Shown in pieces: positions 46,145-54,455 of a DNA stretch of 64,000 nt. Positions within the stretch are counted from its first letter, which is position 1. Each line of letters starts with the position of its first letter. Source of the stretch: CAZMNY01 sp964567745 (GTDB lineage: Bacteria > Planctomycetota > Planctomycetia > Pirellulales > Pirellulaceae); contig CAZMNY010000019.1 in NCBI GenBank assembly GCA_964567745.1, positions 81,806 through 145,805 of the forward strand, read 5' to 3'. The notes under the pieces are model-generated. The model worked only from the letters and a program-made list of their open reading frames with translations, had not been told where the DNA came from and made no database searches. A program made the position numbers and the translations under genes.

Positions 46145-47674
46145 CTAGTCAGCAGATGGAGCTGAATGCGACTTGTTGTATTCATTCAGGGCCGCAACGA
46201 GCTGCTCCTTGGCGTCGTCATCCAGTTTTCCAGCATCGTTGATCGTCTTGACCAAGTCGGACTTCTGGTCATGGACAAACGCCAAGAAACCTGATTCCCA
46301 TTCGGACACTTTCTCGACCGGAACTTGATCGAGGAAACCGTCGGTGCCGGCGAAGATGACCATCACCTGATCGACCATGCCGAGCGGTTGGAATTGCGGC
46401 TGTTTGAGCAACTCGACCATGCGGTAACCACGATCGAGCTGCGATTGGGTCGCGGCGTCCAAGTCGGTGCCGAGCTGAGCAAAGGCTTCGAGTTCACGAA
46501 ACGCGGCCAAGTCCAATCGCAAACCGCCGGCGACGCTTTTCATCGCTTTGGTTTGAGCGGCGCCGCCGACTCGAGAAACCGAAATACCGACGTTCATCGC
46601 CGGGCGAATGCCGGCAAAGAACAGGTCGGGCTGCAGATAGATCTGGCCGTCCGTAATGGAAATCACGTTGGTCGGAATGTAAGCGGAGACTTCGCCTTCC
46701 AGCGTTTCAATAATTGGCAGCGAAGTAATCGAGCCGCCGCCGAGCTCTTCTGAAAGTTTCGACGAACGCTCCAGCAAACGGCTGTGGCAATAGAACACGT
46801 CGCCCGGGAACGCTTCACGGCCTGGCGGTCGTCGCATCAAAAGCGAGAGTTCGCGATAGGCCACCGCTTGTTTGGAAAGATCGTCGTAGACGATCAAGGC
46901 GTGTTCGCCATTGAACATGAAGTGCTCGGCCATTGCCGTGCCCGCGTACGGCGCGACGTATTGCAACGGCGCGGGCGTACTAGCTCCGGAGACGATGACG
47001 GTGGTGTAGTCCATCGCACCGCGCTCTTCGAGGTCTTTGACGACGCCGGCAACCGACGAGTCTTTCTGACCGATGGCGACGTAGAAGCACTTAACGCCGG
47101 TGTCTTTTTGATTCAGGATGGTGTCGAGCGCGATGGCGGTCTTGCCCGTTTTGCGGTCGCCAATAATCAGCTCGCGTTGACCGCGTCCGATTGGCGTCAT
47201 GGCGTCGACCGCCTTGATGCCCGTTTGCATCGGCTCGCAAACCGGTTGTCGCTCGGCAACGCCAGGCGCCAGGAATTCGACAGGACGTGTCTCGGTCGCG
47301 TTGACCGGTCCCTTGCCGTCGAGCGGGTTGCCCAGCGGATCGAGCACTCGGCCCATCACCGCGTCACCCACGGGCACGGACAGCAAACGGCCCAACGTCT
47401 TGACCTCGTCGCCCTCGTTAATCTTGAGGTAGTCGCCGAGAATGATCACGCCGACGCTGTCTTCTTCGAGGTTAAACGCCAACCCCGTGACACCGCCGGG
47501 GAATTCGACCATTTCACCAGCCATGACGCCGGAGAGGCCGTGAACTCGGGCGATACCGTCGCCGACTTCCAGGACCGTGCCGACTTCTCGCACGTCGAGT
47601 TGGCTATCGTATTGCTCGATCTCCTTTTGGATGACCGAAGCGATTTCGTCCGCCTTGAATTTCATTTGAGCCAC
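46145..47674 (-). CDS. atpA: ATP synthase F1 alpha subunit
   Basis: The 509-residue regulatory/non-catalytic nucleotide-binding subunit has P-loop GDRKTGKT, the alpha signature PAMNVGISVSRVGG with the arginine finger, and a C-terminal helical domain. Length is normal. It lies 61 bases after atpH and 112 before atpG. Confidence 0.98.
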   Translation of the reverse strand: MAQMKFKADEIASVIQKEIEQYDSQLDVREVGTVLEVGDGIARVHGLSGVMAGEMVEFPGGVTGLAFNLEEDSVGVIILGDYLKINEGDEVKTLGRLLSVPVGDAVMGRVLDPLGNPLDGKGPVNATETRPVEFLAPGVAERQPVCEPMQTGIKAVDAMTPIGRGQRELIIGDRKTGKTAIALDTILNQKDTGVKCFYVAIGQKDSSVAGVVKDLEERGAMDYTTVIVSGASTPAPLQYVAPYAGTAMAEHFMFNGEHALIVYDDLSKQAVAYRELSLLMRRPPGREAFPGDVFYCHSRLLERSSKLSEELGGGSITSLPIIETLEGEVSAYIPTNVISITDGQIYLQPDLFFAGIRPAMNVGISVSRVGGAAQTKAMKSVAGGLRLDLAAFRELEAFAQLGTDLDAATQSQLDRGYRMVELLKQPQFQPLGMVDQVMVIFAGTDGFLDQVPVEKVSEWESGFLAFVHDQKSDLVKTINDAGKLDDDAKEQLVAALNEYNKSHSAPSAD

Positions 47675-47735
47675 AACCCTTTGTAATACTCTCTGGCTTC
47701 AGACAACGTTGGTCTGACCGTTTCGTCTGGCCGTT

Positions 47736-48365
47736 TTAGTCTGACTGCTCAGAGAATCGCTCGAGGGAATTTCGAATCGTTTGCGACGAGCCTTGCAGGG
47801 TGCTAGCTCGCATTCGGTCGAGCCGATTTACGACGCTGCCGTCGTAGACCGTGTCGCCCACCCGGACAACCAACCCGCCAATTAAATCTGGATCGACTTG
47901 ATGCTCAACGAGCACTTCGCGGCCGAGATTGCTTGCCAACTGATCGCGAATTGTCTTCGCCATCGCATCGTCAAGCGGCTCAGCCGTTTTTACTTGGACT
48001 TCAACTCGACCCTGCTGTTCGTTGTGAATCGTTTTCGCCGCGACTCGCATCTCCCGCAGGCAATCGCAGCGCTCATGCGCGGCGACCACTTTGAGGAAAC
48101 GAAGCAGAGTTGAGTTCATTTTGCCTGAAAAGGCTTTGTCGAGAATCCGCTGCTTCTCCTCGACCGCCAAGCGGGGAGAACAAAGAGCGGCCTCAAGTTT
48201 CGGCGTCACCACCAGTACATCATCGACAAATGAATCGAACTCATCAATGACCAACTCGGCATCAGCGCCCGACGAAGCGAGCAAGGCTTTGGCGTAGACC
48301 AAACCCAACTGTTGACTGTTGGAGTCGAATTGTTCTTTTTCAGCTTGTTCGGTGTTGTCCGGCAT
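47736..48365 (-). CDS. atpH: ATP synthase F1 delta subunit (stator)
   Basis: The 209-residue subunit connects the b dimer to the top of F1. The N-terminal helical bundle (YAKALLASSG) and the C-terminal VDPDLIGGLVVRVGDTVYDGSVVNRLDRM segment are diagnostic. It is about 30 residues longer than the E. coli protein at the N-terminus. It lies between atpF and atpA. Confidence 0.94.
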   Translation of the reverse strand: MPDNTEQAEKEQFDSNSQQLGLVYAKALLASSGADAELVIDEFDSFVDDVLVVTPKLEAALCSPRLAVEEKQRILDKAFSGKMNSTLLRFLKVVAAHERCDCLREMRVAAKTIHNEQQGRVEVQVKTAEPLDDAMAKTIRDQLASNLGREVLVEHQVDPDLIGGLVVRVGDTVYDGSVVNRLDRMRASTLQGSSQTIRNSLERFSEQSD

Positions 48366-48447
48366 TCGGATTTTCCGATGGGTTGTTCGAGCGTGAGAGC
48401 TCGAAGAACTTTGAGTTTAGACGTTACTGTCAGCAATCCGTCCGAAT

Positions 48448-49437
48448 CTAATTCTGACTGGGAAACTGCTCCAACGCGACTCGAATCAACTCGGCGTGTT
48501 GGTCGCGATCAAGATTCTTGCTGACAATTTCGCCAGCCAATCCGAGTGCAATATCGACACTCTTCTCGGAGACTTCCGCCAAGGCGGTCGTCTTGGCGTT
48601 TTCGATGTCGGCAATCGCTCGTTCGCGTTGACGGGCGGCGGCAGTCTCGGCCTCTTCAACAATGCGTTGGGCTGTCCGTTCGGCATCCGCCTTCGCCTTG
48701 TCGATAATCTTTTTGGTCTCTTCCGCTGCGTCGGCAAGCCGAGCTTCGTGCTCGCGAACCAACTCCTCCGATTTCGCCGCGTTGTCCGCCGCATGCTGGA
48801 TGTTCGTGGCGACCGCCGCTTCGCGTTTGTCGAGGCCTTCCACAATGGGACCCCAAGCGAAACGGAACAGAATCGCCAGTAGAAGAAGGAAGACGACCAG
48901 CGAGTAGATCGCCAAGTCCGATCGGACCTCTTCGGCTTTCGTCAGCACGGCCGTTGCGTTGCCATGTCCGGGGTCAGCTACATGAGCCTCGCCTTCGTGA
49001 CCTTCGCCTTCGTGGTCTTCATGACCGGCGTCACCGTGTCCAGCGTCATCCTTGCCAGTCGCATCGTGGCCGGCTTTGTCGCCGCCGCCATGCTCGGTTT
49101 TGCCTTCGTGCTCCGCTTGGCCTTCCTTCGTCTCGCCATCTTTATGCGGTTCGCCTGTGGGCTTTTCGTGAGCAGCGTCATCGGACGCTTTACCGCCATT
49201 TTCTGCGGCTGACTCGGGCGCGAGCTCTTTGCCTTCCTTGTCAGCAGCAGCGTCCTTCTCCGCAGTCTCGTCAGCGGGCGCGGCCTCCTTCGCCTTTTTC
49301 TCGGCAGGAGGTTGTGCCGGTTCTTCGGTTTTCGCTGGAGTCGAATCCTGCGTGTACGAGGAACCCGCTGTCGCAGACAACGCAAACAGCGCCAAGGCGC
49401 AGGTCAGACCGACCACACAGTGTCGAATGAACACGAT
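48448..49437 (-). CDS. atpF: ATP synthase F0 b subunit with long acidic/His-rich N-terminal extension
   Basis: The 329-residue protein begins with a signal-peptide-like helix (MFIRHCVVGLTCALALFALS), then ~130 residues of Lys/Glu/Ala/Asp/Gly/His low complexity with about eleven His (89-157). A membrane helix (173-194, SLVVFLLLLAILF) and the usual long stalk coiled coil follow. Typical b subunits have ~160 residues. GTG 49437 is chosen because AGAGGAAG lies 6-8 bases upstream; ATG 49458 has only an abutting site. If the signal functions, the extension would lie outside the cytoplasmic membrane. Confidence 0.88.
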   Translation of the reverse strand: MVFIRHCVVGLTCALALFALSATAGSSYTQDSTPAKTEEPAQPPAEKKAKEAAPADETAEKDAAADKEGKELAPESAAENGGKASDDAAHEKPTGEPHKDGETKEGQAEHEGKTEHGGGDKAGHDATGKDDAGHGDAGHEDHEGEGHEGEAHVADPGHGNATAVLTKAEEVRSDLAIYSLVVFLLLLAILFRFAWGPIVEGLDKREAAVATNIQHAADNAAKSEELVREHEARLADAAEETKKIIDKAKADAERTAQRIVEEAETAAARQRERAIADIENAKTTALAEVSEKSVDIALGLAGEIVSKNLDRDQHAELIRVALEQFPSQN

Positions 49438-49507
49438 AGCTTCCTCTTGTCTCAACATCCTTACGGCAAAACAGTTGAGCATAGAAGGACTACGCCCACG
49501 GGTTTTG

Positions 49508-49789
49508 TTACATGCAAACAAAGATCGCAAAGAAGGTAAAACCTTCGATGAGGGCCGCAGCAATGATCATTGTGATCTGGATTGTGCCGGCAACTTCGGG
49601 TTGTCGAGCCATGCTCTCAACAGCGCCACTTGCCAAACGGCCGATGCCGAAGGCGGCACCGAGCGTAGCGAGGCCTGCGCCGATGGCAGCGGGAATCTGA
49701 ACGCCGCCGTCGGTGGTCTGAGCCATAACGGGTGCGACCATGACGAAGAGAGCCGCCAGGCTCATCAAGGCAATCTTGGACTTATTCAC
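49508..49789 (-). CDS. atpE: ATP synthase F0 c subunit with N-terminal signal sequence
   Basis: The 93-residue proteolipid has a hydrophobic N-terminal leader ending VMAQ (residues 1-23), then the c hairpin: Gly-rich helix one (GLATLGAAFGIG), polar loop ARQPE and helix two with the ion-carrying Glu82 in ALIEGFTFF. No Gln in helix one and no Ser/Thr after Glu82, so protons rather than sodium are the likely coupling ion. It lies between atpB and atpF. Confidence 0.94.
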   Translation of the reverse strand: MNKSKIALMSLAALFVMVAPVMAQTTDGGVQIPAAIGAGLATLGAAFGIGRLASGAVESMARQPEVAGTIQITMIIAAALIEGFTFFAIFVCM

Positions 49790-49846
49790 GGAACTTCACT
49801 CCTGAATTCGGGATGTCCGAAAGGGTTGGTCGACGCGTTTCACTGC

Positions 49847-51175
49847 CTAGTGATGGTGTGTAGACGAGGCGATGAACAGCGACGACAAAAACGTAAATAG
49901 GTACGCTTGCAAAAAAGCGACAAACAATTCAAGGCAACTAAAAAGGGTGGCGCCAATAACCGCAACGACGGCCGAGTAATGCCATACGTCGCTCCTGGCC
50001 GCTTCCACAGTGAATGCGACGCCCATAATGCCCAACAGGACCAAGTGGCCGGCAACCATGTTGGCGAGCAGACGAATGCCCAACACGCCGTGCTTGATGC
50101 AGAAGCCAAGCAACTCAATCAAAAACAACATCGGTTTGATTATCGGGCTAATCCACCACGGCAAATCCATGCTCGGTAAAAGGTTTAGCCAGAATCCAAT
50201 GAAGCCAAACTTTTTCATGCCGAACACCATTCCGGTGCCGATTGTTATCCCAGCCAACGCGAGGGTGACGCTAAAGGAGCCGGTTGGCGATCCGGCCCAA
50301 GGAACCATCCCCATCAAATTGCAACCGAGGACAAACATGAAAATGGTCCAAAGCAACGGCGTAAACTTGGCAGCGTCTTTGGCGCCCATGGCGGGCTTGG
50401 CAATCTCATCACGGACAAAAATTAGCAGTACTTCCAGAAGGTTCCACAATCGACCCTTCGGCGGCTCGCCCTTTTGTACGCGTTTGGCCAAGGCCATAAA
50501 CAGCCCGACAATGATCAACCCGACCACAACTTCCAGAATCATGAATTTGGAAATGCCAAATCCGCTTTCCACTTGATAAAGATTGCGTAGTTGAGCTGCC
50601 GGCTGAGGGATTAAGATCTTGCCGTGAAGCAAAGCGTTGTATGATTCGACTTTGGGGGCGGACCAGCGATGGCCGTGCTGGAATTCGGCAACAGCGTCGC
50701 TGTTGCCAGCGTTTTGTTTTGCGCCGCGCCACGAATCCATGAAATTCGAGTTGTCTAGCTCTCGCGCAAACCAACCGAGTTCTGCGGGAGTCGTCGCTAG
50801 AAACTCGTCAAAGCCGCGATCGACAATGGTGCTGTTTTCTTTCTCTAACTTCTCGACCCATTTGCCCCATTCGTCGCGAAGCTTGAGCGATTCTTCTTCC
50901 AAGTAAACGTCGATCGGCTTGGCTGCGTTGGCATGGTGCGGAGCTGCGTGCTGCCAATGATGCCAATCTTCAATCAACTTTGCTTTGCTCGGCGTGTCCG
51001 TTGTGATCTTCGACAAGTGCTCATAGAGGCGGCCGGCTTCCCACGTTTGGAATTCGTCGTCATTGCGAATCCAAAAGGCGGGGAAATCCTTCATCTCCTG
51101 ACGCTTTGATCGCCATAGCGCCTTGGGCACCTCGAAGTAGTAGGCGTCTTTGATATGGAGAATGGGGTCAGCCAT
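49847..51175 (-). CDS. atpB: ATP synthase F0 a subunit with ~200-residue N-terminal insertion
   Basis: The 442-residue channel subunit has normal C-terminal helices, including the essential Arg in LGIRLLANMVAGHL. Typical a subunits have 240-290 residues with the first helix near residue 30. Here the first helix is at about 211. The start MADPILHIKDAYYFEVP resembles the usual a N-terminus, so the extra Trp/Glu/Lys-rich helical segment (20-205) looks like an insertion before helix one. It lies 3 bases after the upstream small membrane gene. Confidence 0.92.
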   Translation of the reverse strand: MADPILHIKDAYYFEVPKALWRSKRQEMKDFPAFWIRNDDEFQTWEAGRLYEHLSKITTDTPSKAKLIEDWHHWQHAAPHHANAAKPIDVYLEEESLKLRDEWGKWVEKLEKENSTIVDRGFDEFLATTPAELGWFARELDNSNFMDSWRGAKQNAGNSDAVAEFQHGHRWSAPKVESYNALLHGKILIPQPAAQLRNLYQVESGFGISKFMILEVVVGLIIVGLFMALAKRVQKGEPPKGRLWNLLEVLLIFVRDEIAKPAMGAKDAAKFTPLLWTIFMFVLGCNLMGMVPWAGSPTGSFSVTLALAGITIGTGMVFGMKKFGFIGFWLNLLPSMDLPWWISPIIKPMLFLIELLGFCIKHGVLGIRLLANMVAGHLVLLGIMGVAFTVEAARSDVWHYSAVVAVIGATLFSCLELFVAFLQAYLFTFLSSLFIASSTHHH

Positions 51176-51178
51176 GGG

Positions 51179-51604
51179 TCAGTTCGCACCTGTCGGAGTG
51201 GGGTCGCGGCGCACCAGCAATACCGTCAGCGGCGCCTCCACGACCAACATCAAAAGGTAATAAACCATGATCGAGCCGGCTAAGCCGGCGCCATTCAGAG
51301 GGTGCGTGGTTGTTTGAGCGAGCACGATCGCGCCCATTGGCAATCCCATTCGAAACAGCATCGAGGCCATCACGCCCGCGATTGCCAGCTGCGGACTGTC
51401 AAAGAGCCCGGAGACGATGATCGCCATGACTCCAGCCGTACAGCAAACCGCAAAGGCGACGAGTGCCGAATAGAATCCCGGTATTCCGTGTCGACTGACG
51501 CCAAACCAGGCGAACAAAGGAAACGCCGCTCCCAAAACAGCCACAAGCGCAAGCGCGAGCCAAATCGCGTTCGCTCGTCTGGAAGTGGGTTGGGCTTTGG
51601 TCAC
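51179..51604 (-). CDS. ATP synthase-associated membrane protein (AtpI-like)
   Basis: The 141-residue protein has four hydrophobic segments (WLALALVAVLGAAFPLFAW, FYSALVAFAVCCTAGVMAIIVSG, then MLFRMGLPMGAIVLA and MVYYLLMLVVEAPLTVLLV). The position directly before atpB and the four-helix form match AtpI-type assembly or accessory proteins of F0, but sequence similarity is weak. It ends 3 bases before the atpB start. Confidence 0.7.
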   Translation of the reverse strand: MTKAQPTSRRANAIWLALALVAVLGAAFPLFAWFGVSRHGIPGFYSALVAFAVCCTAGVMAIIVSGLFDSPQLAIAGVMASMLFRMGLPMGAIVLAQTTTHPLNGAGLAGSIMVYYLLMLVVEAPLTVLLVRRDPTPTGAN

Positions 51605-51634
51605 GGGAATACGTCGCTGTCGGATTGCGCTAGG

Positions 51635-51907
51635 TCAGTCTGTGCCGTCTTGTTTCTTTCTTGCTTTGGCAGCTTTATCTCCTAATCGCTGCTCTTCGGC
51701 TTTTCGAGCCAAACCAACGAGGTGCCACAGAGCGAGTGTCAGACCGAGTCCAAAACCAATTAGGGTGAGGTAGGAAGTGCCGAATCGTTTGTCGGCCCAT
51801 TGTCCCGCTAGCCCTGGCAAAACCATCTCGGCTGCAATCGTGGTCGCTCGTGACGCCCACGTCATGGCTTCGCCGACAGGGTGGGGGGGTGGAGATGAGT
51901 CGCTCAT
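51635..51907 (-). CDS. AtpZ/AtpI-family F0F1 ATPase accessory protein
   Basis: The 90-residue protein has two helices joined by a short turn (TTIAAEMVLPGLAGQWADKRFGTS, then LIGFGLGLTLALWHLVGLAR). This WxD-K pattern is typical of AtpZ/AtpI family proteins encoded at the head of bacterial atp operons. Family members take part in c-ring assembly or magnesium/calcium transport. It is the first gene of the operon, with a good promoter candidate 130 bases upstream. Confidence 0.78.
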   Translation of the reverse strand: MSDSSPPPHPVGEAMTWASRATTIAAEMVLPGLAGQWADKRFGTSYLTLIGFGLGLTLALWHLVGLARKAEEQRLGDKAAKARKKQDGTD

Positions 51908-52037
51908 CGGCGTTTCGGCTTGTCCGTCACCCGTGTATGACTTGGTCTAAGTTCCTGTGCGACAACGTTTTAGGTGAATCGGGCCGCCGCGAGGATGGGC
52001 TCGCGGTCGGTCCTCTTGCTGCCTGTTAAAGTCGGCC

Positions 52038-52066
52038 AATTTATCCTAAGGTTCCTAATCGGTCAA
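52038..52066 (-). promoter_or_regulatory. Candidate promoter of the ATP synthase operon
   Basis: The minus strand has TTGACC, 17 bases, TAAATT, a good sigma-70-type match with ideal spacing. It would start transcription about 125 bases before the first atp gene. Confidence 0.5.
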
Positions 52067-52233
52067 CCAGCCGGTTGGTGAATTCGTGTTTTTTTTCACA
52101 ATGTCTTGCGTCTTTCGTAAACCTTTGTATGACAATATGTTGTGAGTTCGCGCGGAAGGCCAGGTTGGGGCCCCGTGGGGCGGAGTCGCCGCTCGCTTTA
52201 GACACTCTCTTTATACGCGCCCAATCGCGATCG

Positions 52234-52272
52234 TCACCCCACTTGTGGGTGGGTCGTTTTTGCGTTTTTTTT
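52234..52272 (+). terminator. Terminator-like hairpin with T-tracts and no upstream gene
   Basis: CACCCCACTTGTGGGTGGG can fold into a short GC stem and is followed by TTTTT and then a run of nine T on the plus strand. No plus-strand gene precedes it, so it may end a small RNA or act as attenuator in the leader of the DUF4912 gene. Confidence 0.35.
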
Positions 52273-52658
52273 TGGTTCAGGTTAGACTGGCCGTATTGGT
52301 GATGACCCTTATCCCGTTCGCAGTGGTCGAGCAGAATTGAGAGTCGTCACGATTGCGAACATTGTCGCCGGGGTGGACCCAACGGGCGAACCAATGAACT
52401 AGCCTAGACCCGTCTAGCTCAGTGGACACCCACCGTTCGCAACATATTTGTCAGGCATGCTTTACGGCCGCTTGGCAACTGGCCGCACGAACATTTGAGA
52501 CGCGTTTTCTCTGTGATTCGGGCACTCATCGGCGCAGGGACTGCCAGGTGGGGTTTGAGCGTAACCAACTTAGTGTCAGGGATGGCGCTCCAACCATACA
52601 ACGGCGAGAATCTGCGGCTTCTTGGCCTCGGGGCATCGCTCCAATGGAGGAAAGTCCT

Positions 52659-53957
52659 TTGATCACGGCAACATCTCTACGTGAGCACACAGTCAAAGAT
52701 CTTGGGCGGATGGCGAAGGACAAAGGGGTCGCGGGATGGCATTCCATGCGAAAGGATCAGCTGATCCGAGCTCTTGTACGTTTGGCCAACGCCAATGCTA
52801 GGAAACGGGCGTCAGCCAAATCGAAGAGCACGCGGACGACAAGCAAGTCGCGTTCGACCGTGAAGGCTCGAGCGACCAGCGGAGTTTCCGCGTCGGCTAA
52901 GTCTCGTTCGTCGAAGACTCAATCAGCCAAATCGCGAGCGGCCAAGACAACGGCTTCCAAGTCGAGTCGAGTCGCCAAGCCGCAAGCTCGATCGGCAGCC
53001 AAGAACAGTCGACGGCGCCAAGCGGATGCGAAAAGCGCCGTTTCGGCGAAAGTCGCCAAGCGTATCAATCGAGAGCGCGTCGATCGCGAAAAGCAAAAAG
53101 ATTTGGCTCAGGAAATTGTCGCGGCCACGAAAGTCGCGCCCAGACGAACTCCTGTTATTGACGACGATCAGAAGGATCGATTGGTCCTGATGGTCCGCGA
53201 CGCTTACTGGCTCCACGCTTATTGGGAAGTGTCGCGGCACAGTGTCGTTCGAGCCAAAGCGGCGATGGCCGAACGTTGGCACACCTGTAAGCCCGTATTG
53301 CGACTGTTTCACGTCGAGTCGAGTGCGGCCAATTCAGGTGAGCGAGTCGCCCGCGACATCGCCATTCATGGCGGCGTCAAGAATTGGTACATCGACGTTT
53401 CCGATCCGCCGGAATCGTACCGAGTCGAGCTGGGGTATTTGGCGACGGACGGGCACTTCTATTCTATTGCCCGCAGCAACACCGTCAAAACGCCTCGGCC
53501 GGGAAGCAGTGATGCGATCGACGAGAACTGGACGGACATCGCCGAAAACTACGAAAAAATCTACGCTCAAAGCATCACCGACGAACACTCGATGGGCGAT
53601 TTGCGTGAATTGTTTGAAGAGCGTTTGCGGCGTCCGATGAGTGCGCCCAATGTTTCGAGCTACGGCGCTGGTGCTGTGCGGCTTTTGCAGCGAGACCATG
53701 ACTTTGAATTCGAGGTCGATGCCGAACTGATTTTGTTTGGCAAGACGAAATCCGACGCGCACGTGGCCCTTGCCGGCGAACCGGTCAAGCTGCGTCCCGA
53801 TGGGACTTTCACGGTTCGCTTGAGCATGCCCGATCGGCGCCAAGTGTTGCCCGTGGTCGCCAGCAGTATGGACGGCGTCCAGAGCCGCACTGTCGTGCTC
53901 GCCGTCGAACGGAACACAAAAGTCATGGACCCAGTCGTTCGTGAAACTGGCGGCTAA
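52659..53957 (+). CDS. DUF4912 protein with Rho-N-like domain and basic linker
   Basis: The 432-residue protein has three parts. Residues 5-45 (LREHTVKDLGRMAKDKGVAG, MRKDQLIRAL) resemble the Rho N-terminal/SAP-like nucleic-acid domain. Residues ~48-150 are a Lys/Ser/Arg/Ala-rich, histone-H1-like linker. Residues ~165-275 form DUF4912 (LVLMVRDAYWLHAYWEVS, then DVSDPPESYRVELGY). A nucleic-acid-binding role is likely for the N-terminal half; the DUF4912 function is unknown. TTG 52659 is chosen because GGAGG lies 8 bases upstream; ATG 52644 sits inside that site. Confidence 0.8.
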   Translation: MITATSLREHTVKDLGRMAKDKGVAGWHSMRKDQLIRALVRLANANARKRASAKSKSTRTTSKSRSTVKARATSGVSASAKSRSSKTQSAKSRAAKTTASKSSRVAKPQARSAAKNSRRRQADAKSAVSAKVAKRINRERVDREKQKDLAQEIVAATKVAPRRTPVIDDDQKDRLVLMVRDAYWLHAYWEVSRHSVVRAKAAMAERWHTCKPVLRLFHVESSAANSGERVARDIAIHGGVKNWYIDVSDPPESYRVELGYLATDGHFYSIARSNTVKTPRPGSSDAIDENWTDIAENYEKIYAQSITDEHSMGDLRELFEERLRRPMSAPNVSSYGAGAVRLLQRDHDFEFEVDAELILFGKTKSDAHVALAGEPVKLRPDGTFTVRLSMPDRRQVLPVVASSMDGVQSRTVVLAVERNTKVMDPVVRETGG

Positions 53958-53967
53958 CAACTTCCGC

Positions 53968-54002
53968 TGAATTGCTGCGAGTCGATTGCTCGCAGCAATT
54001 CA
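53968..54002 (+). terminator. Strong hairpin after the DUF4912 gene
   Basis: A 14-bp perfect stem (53968-53981 with 53989-54002) and a 7-base loop begin 10 bases after the stop codon. It lacks a U-tract, but its strength and position fit a terminator or 3'-end stabiliser. Confidence 0.65.
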
Positions 54003-54455
54003 CGTTGGAGTTCGGCCCTACTCGTTGTGGCCCCTTTGCTGCTCTATCTCGGTGCGCGCCGCAAGAGTCGTGTGAAGACGCTCGCAAATCGACCTAGCCA
54101 GCCAGCGGCGTTTCGGGTATCCGTAGAGTTATTCCTCTGCCATGTTTGTGTTGTCGGTGCGGATTTTTTGGGGAGCCGATACGAGAACCGCTGGGGTCCA
54201 GATAGTTAACTTGGGCTACGGGTATAGCCTCGCACCGGCCGCACTGCCGCCGGACCGCGTGGATAACACGCCCCGAGTTGCGGTCCCCACCTTTTGGAAT
54301 GCGGGCTCTCACAAAACCCACTGCCACGGCATTGCGGTGGAGGAGTTTTCTTGTCGCCTTTCGCGGAGGGAAAGGTTACAGACACGCCACTTTCGCGGAG
54401 CGAAAGGCGACACCAGCCCATACGAACTGGCAAGCCAGTGGCACAATTTGTTGTC
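54003..54455. other. Intergenic region with inverted repeats
   Basis: About 450 bases between the DUF4912 gene and larE. The only structure I can support is the inverted repeat at 54353-54411. Short open frames here have no ribosome-binding site. Confidence 0.45.
54353..54411. repeat. Nested inverted repeat with TTTCGCGGAG motifs
   Basis: GTCGCCTTTCGC (54353-54364) and GCGAAAGGCGAC (54400-54411) are perfect 12-base inverted copies. Each flank also carries its own small palindrome around CTTTCGCGGAG. Such elements resemble dispersed REP-like intergenic repeats. It lies 45 bases beyond the larE stop and could end that transcript. Confidence 0.7.

Larger units (their letters stand above)
51908..52658. 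other. Divergent region between atp operon and DUF4912 gene
   Basis: About 750 bases. It contains the atp promoter candidate (52038-52066), a GC-rich self-complementary stretch near 52170-52195 and the terminator-like hairpin at 52234-52272. No protein-coding gene is supported. Confidence 0.45.

Noticed and set aside
46784..47686. 300-codon open frame antisense to atpA
   Set aside because: It lies entirely within atpA on the opposite strand, has no family motif, and its composition mirrors the sense codons.
52405..52480. tRNA-like phrase TAGCTCAGTGG upstream of the DUF4912 gene
   Set aside because: No anticodon stem, T-arm GTTCGA pattern or acceptor pairing follows at the right distances.
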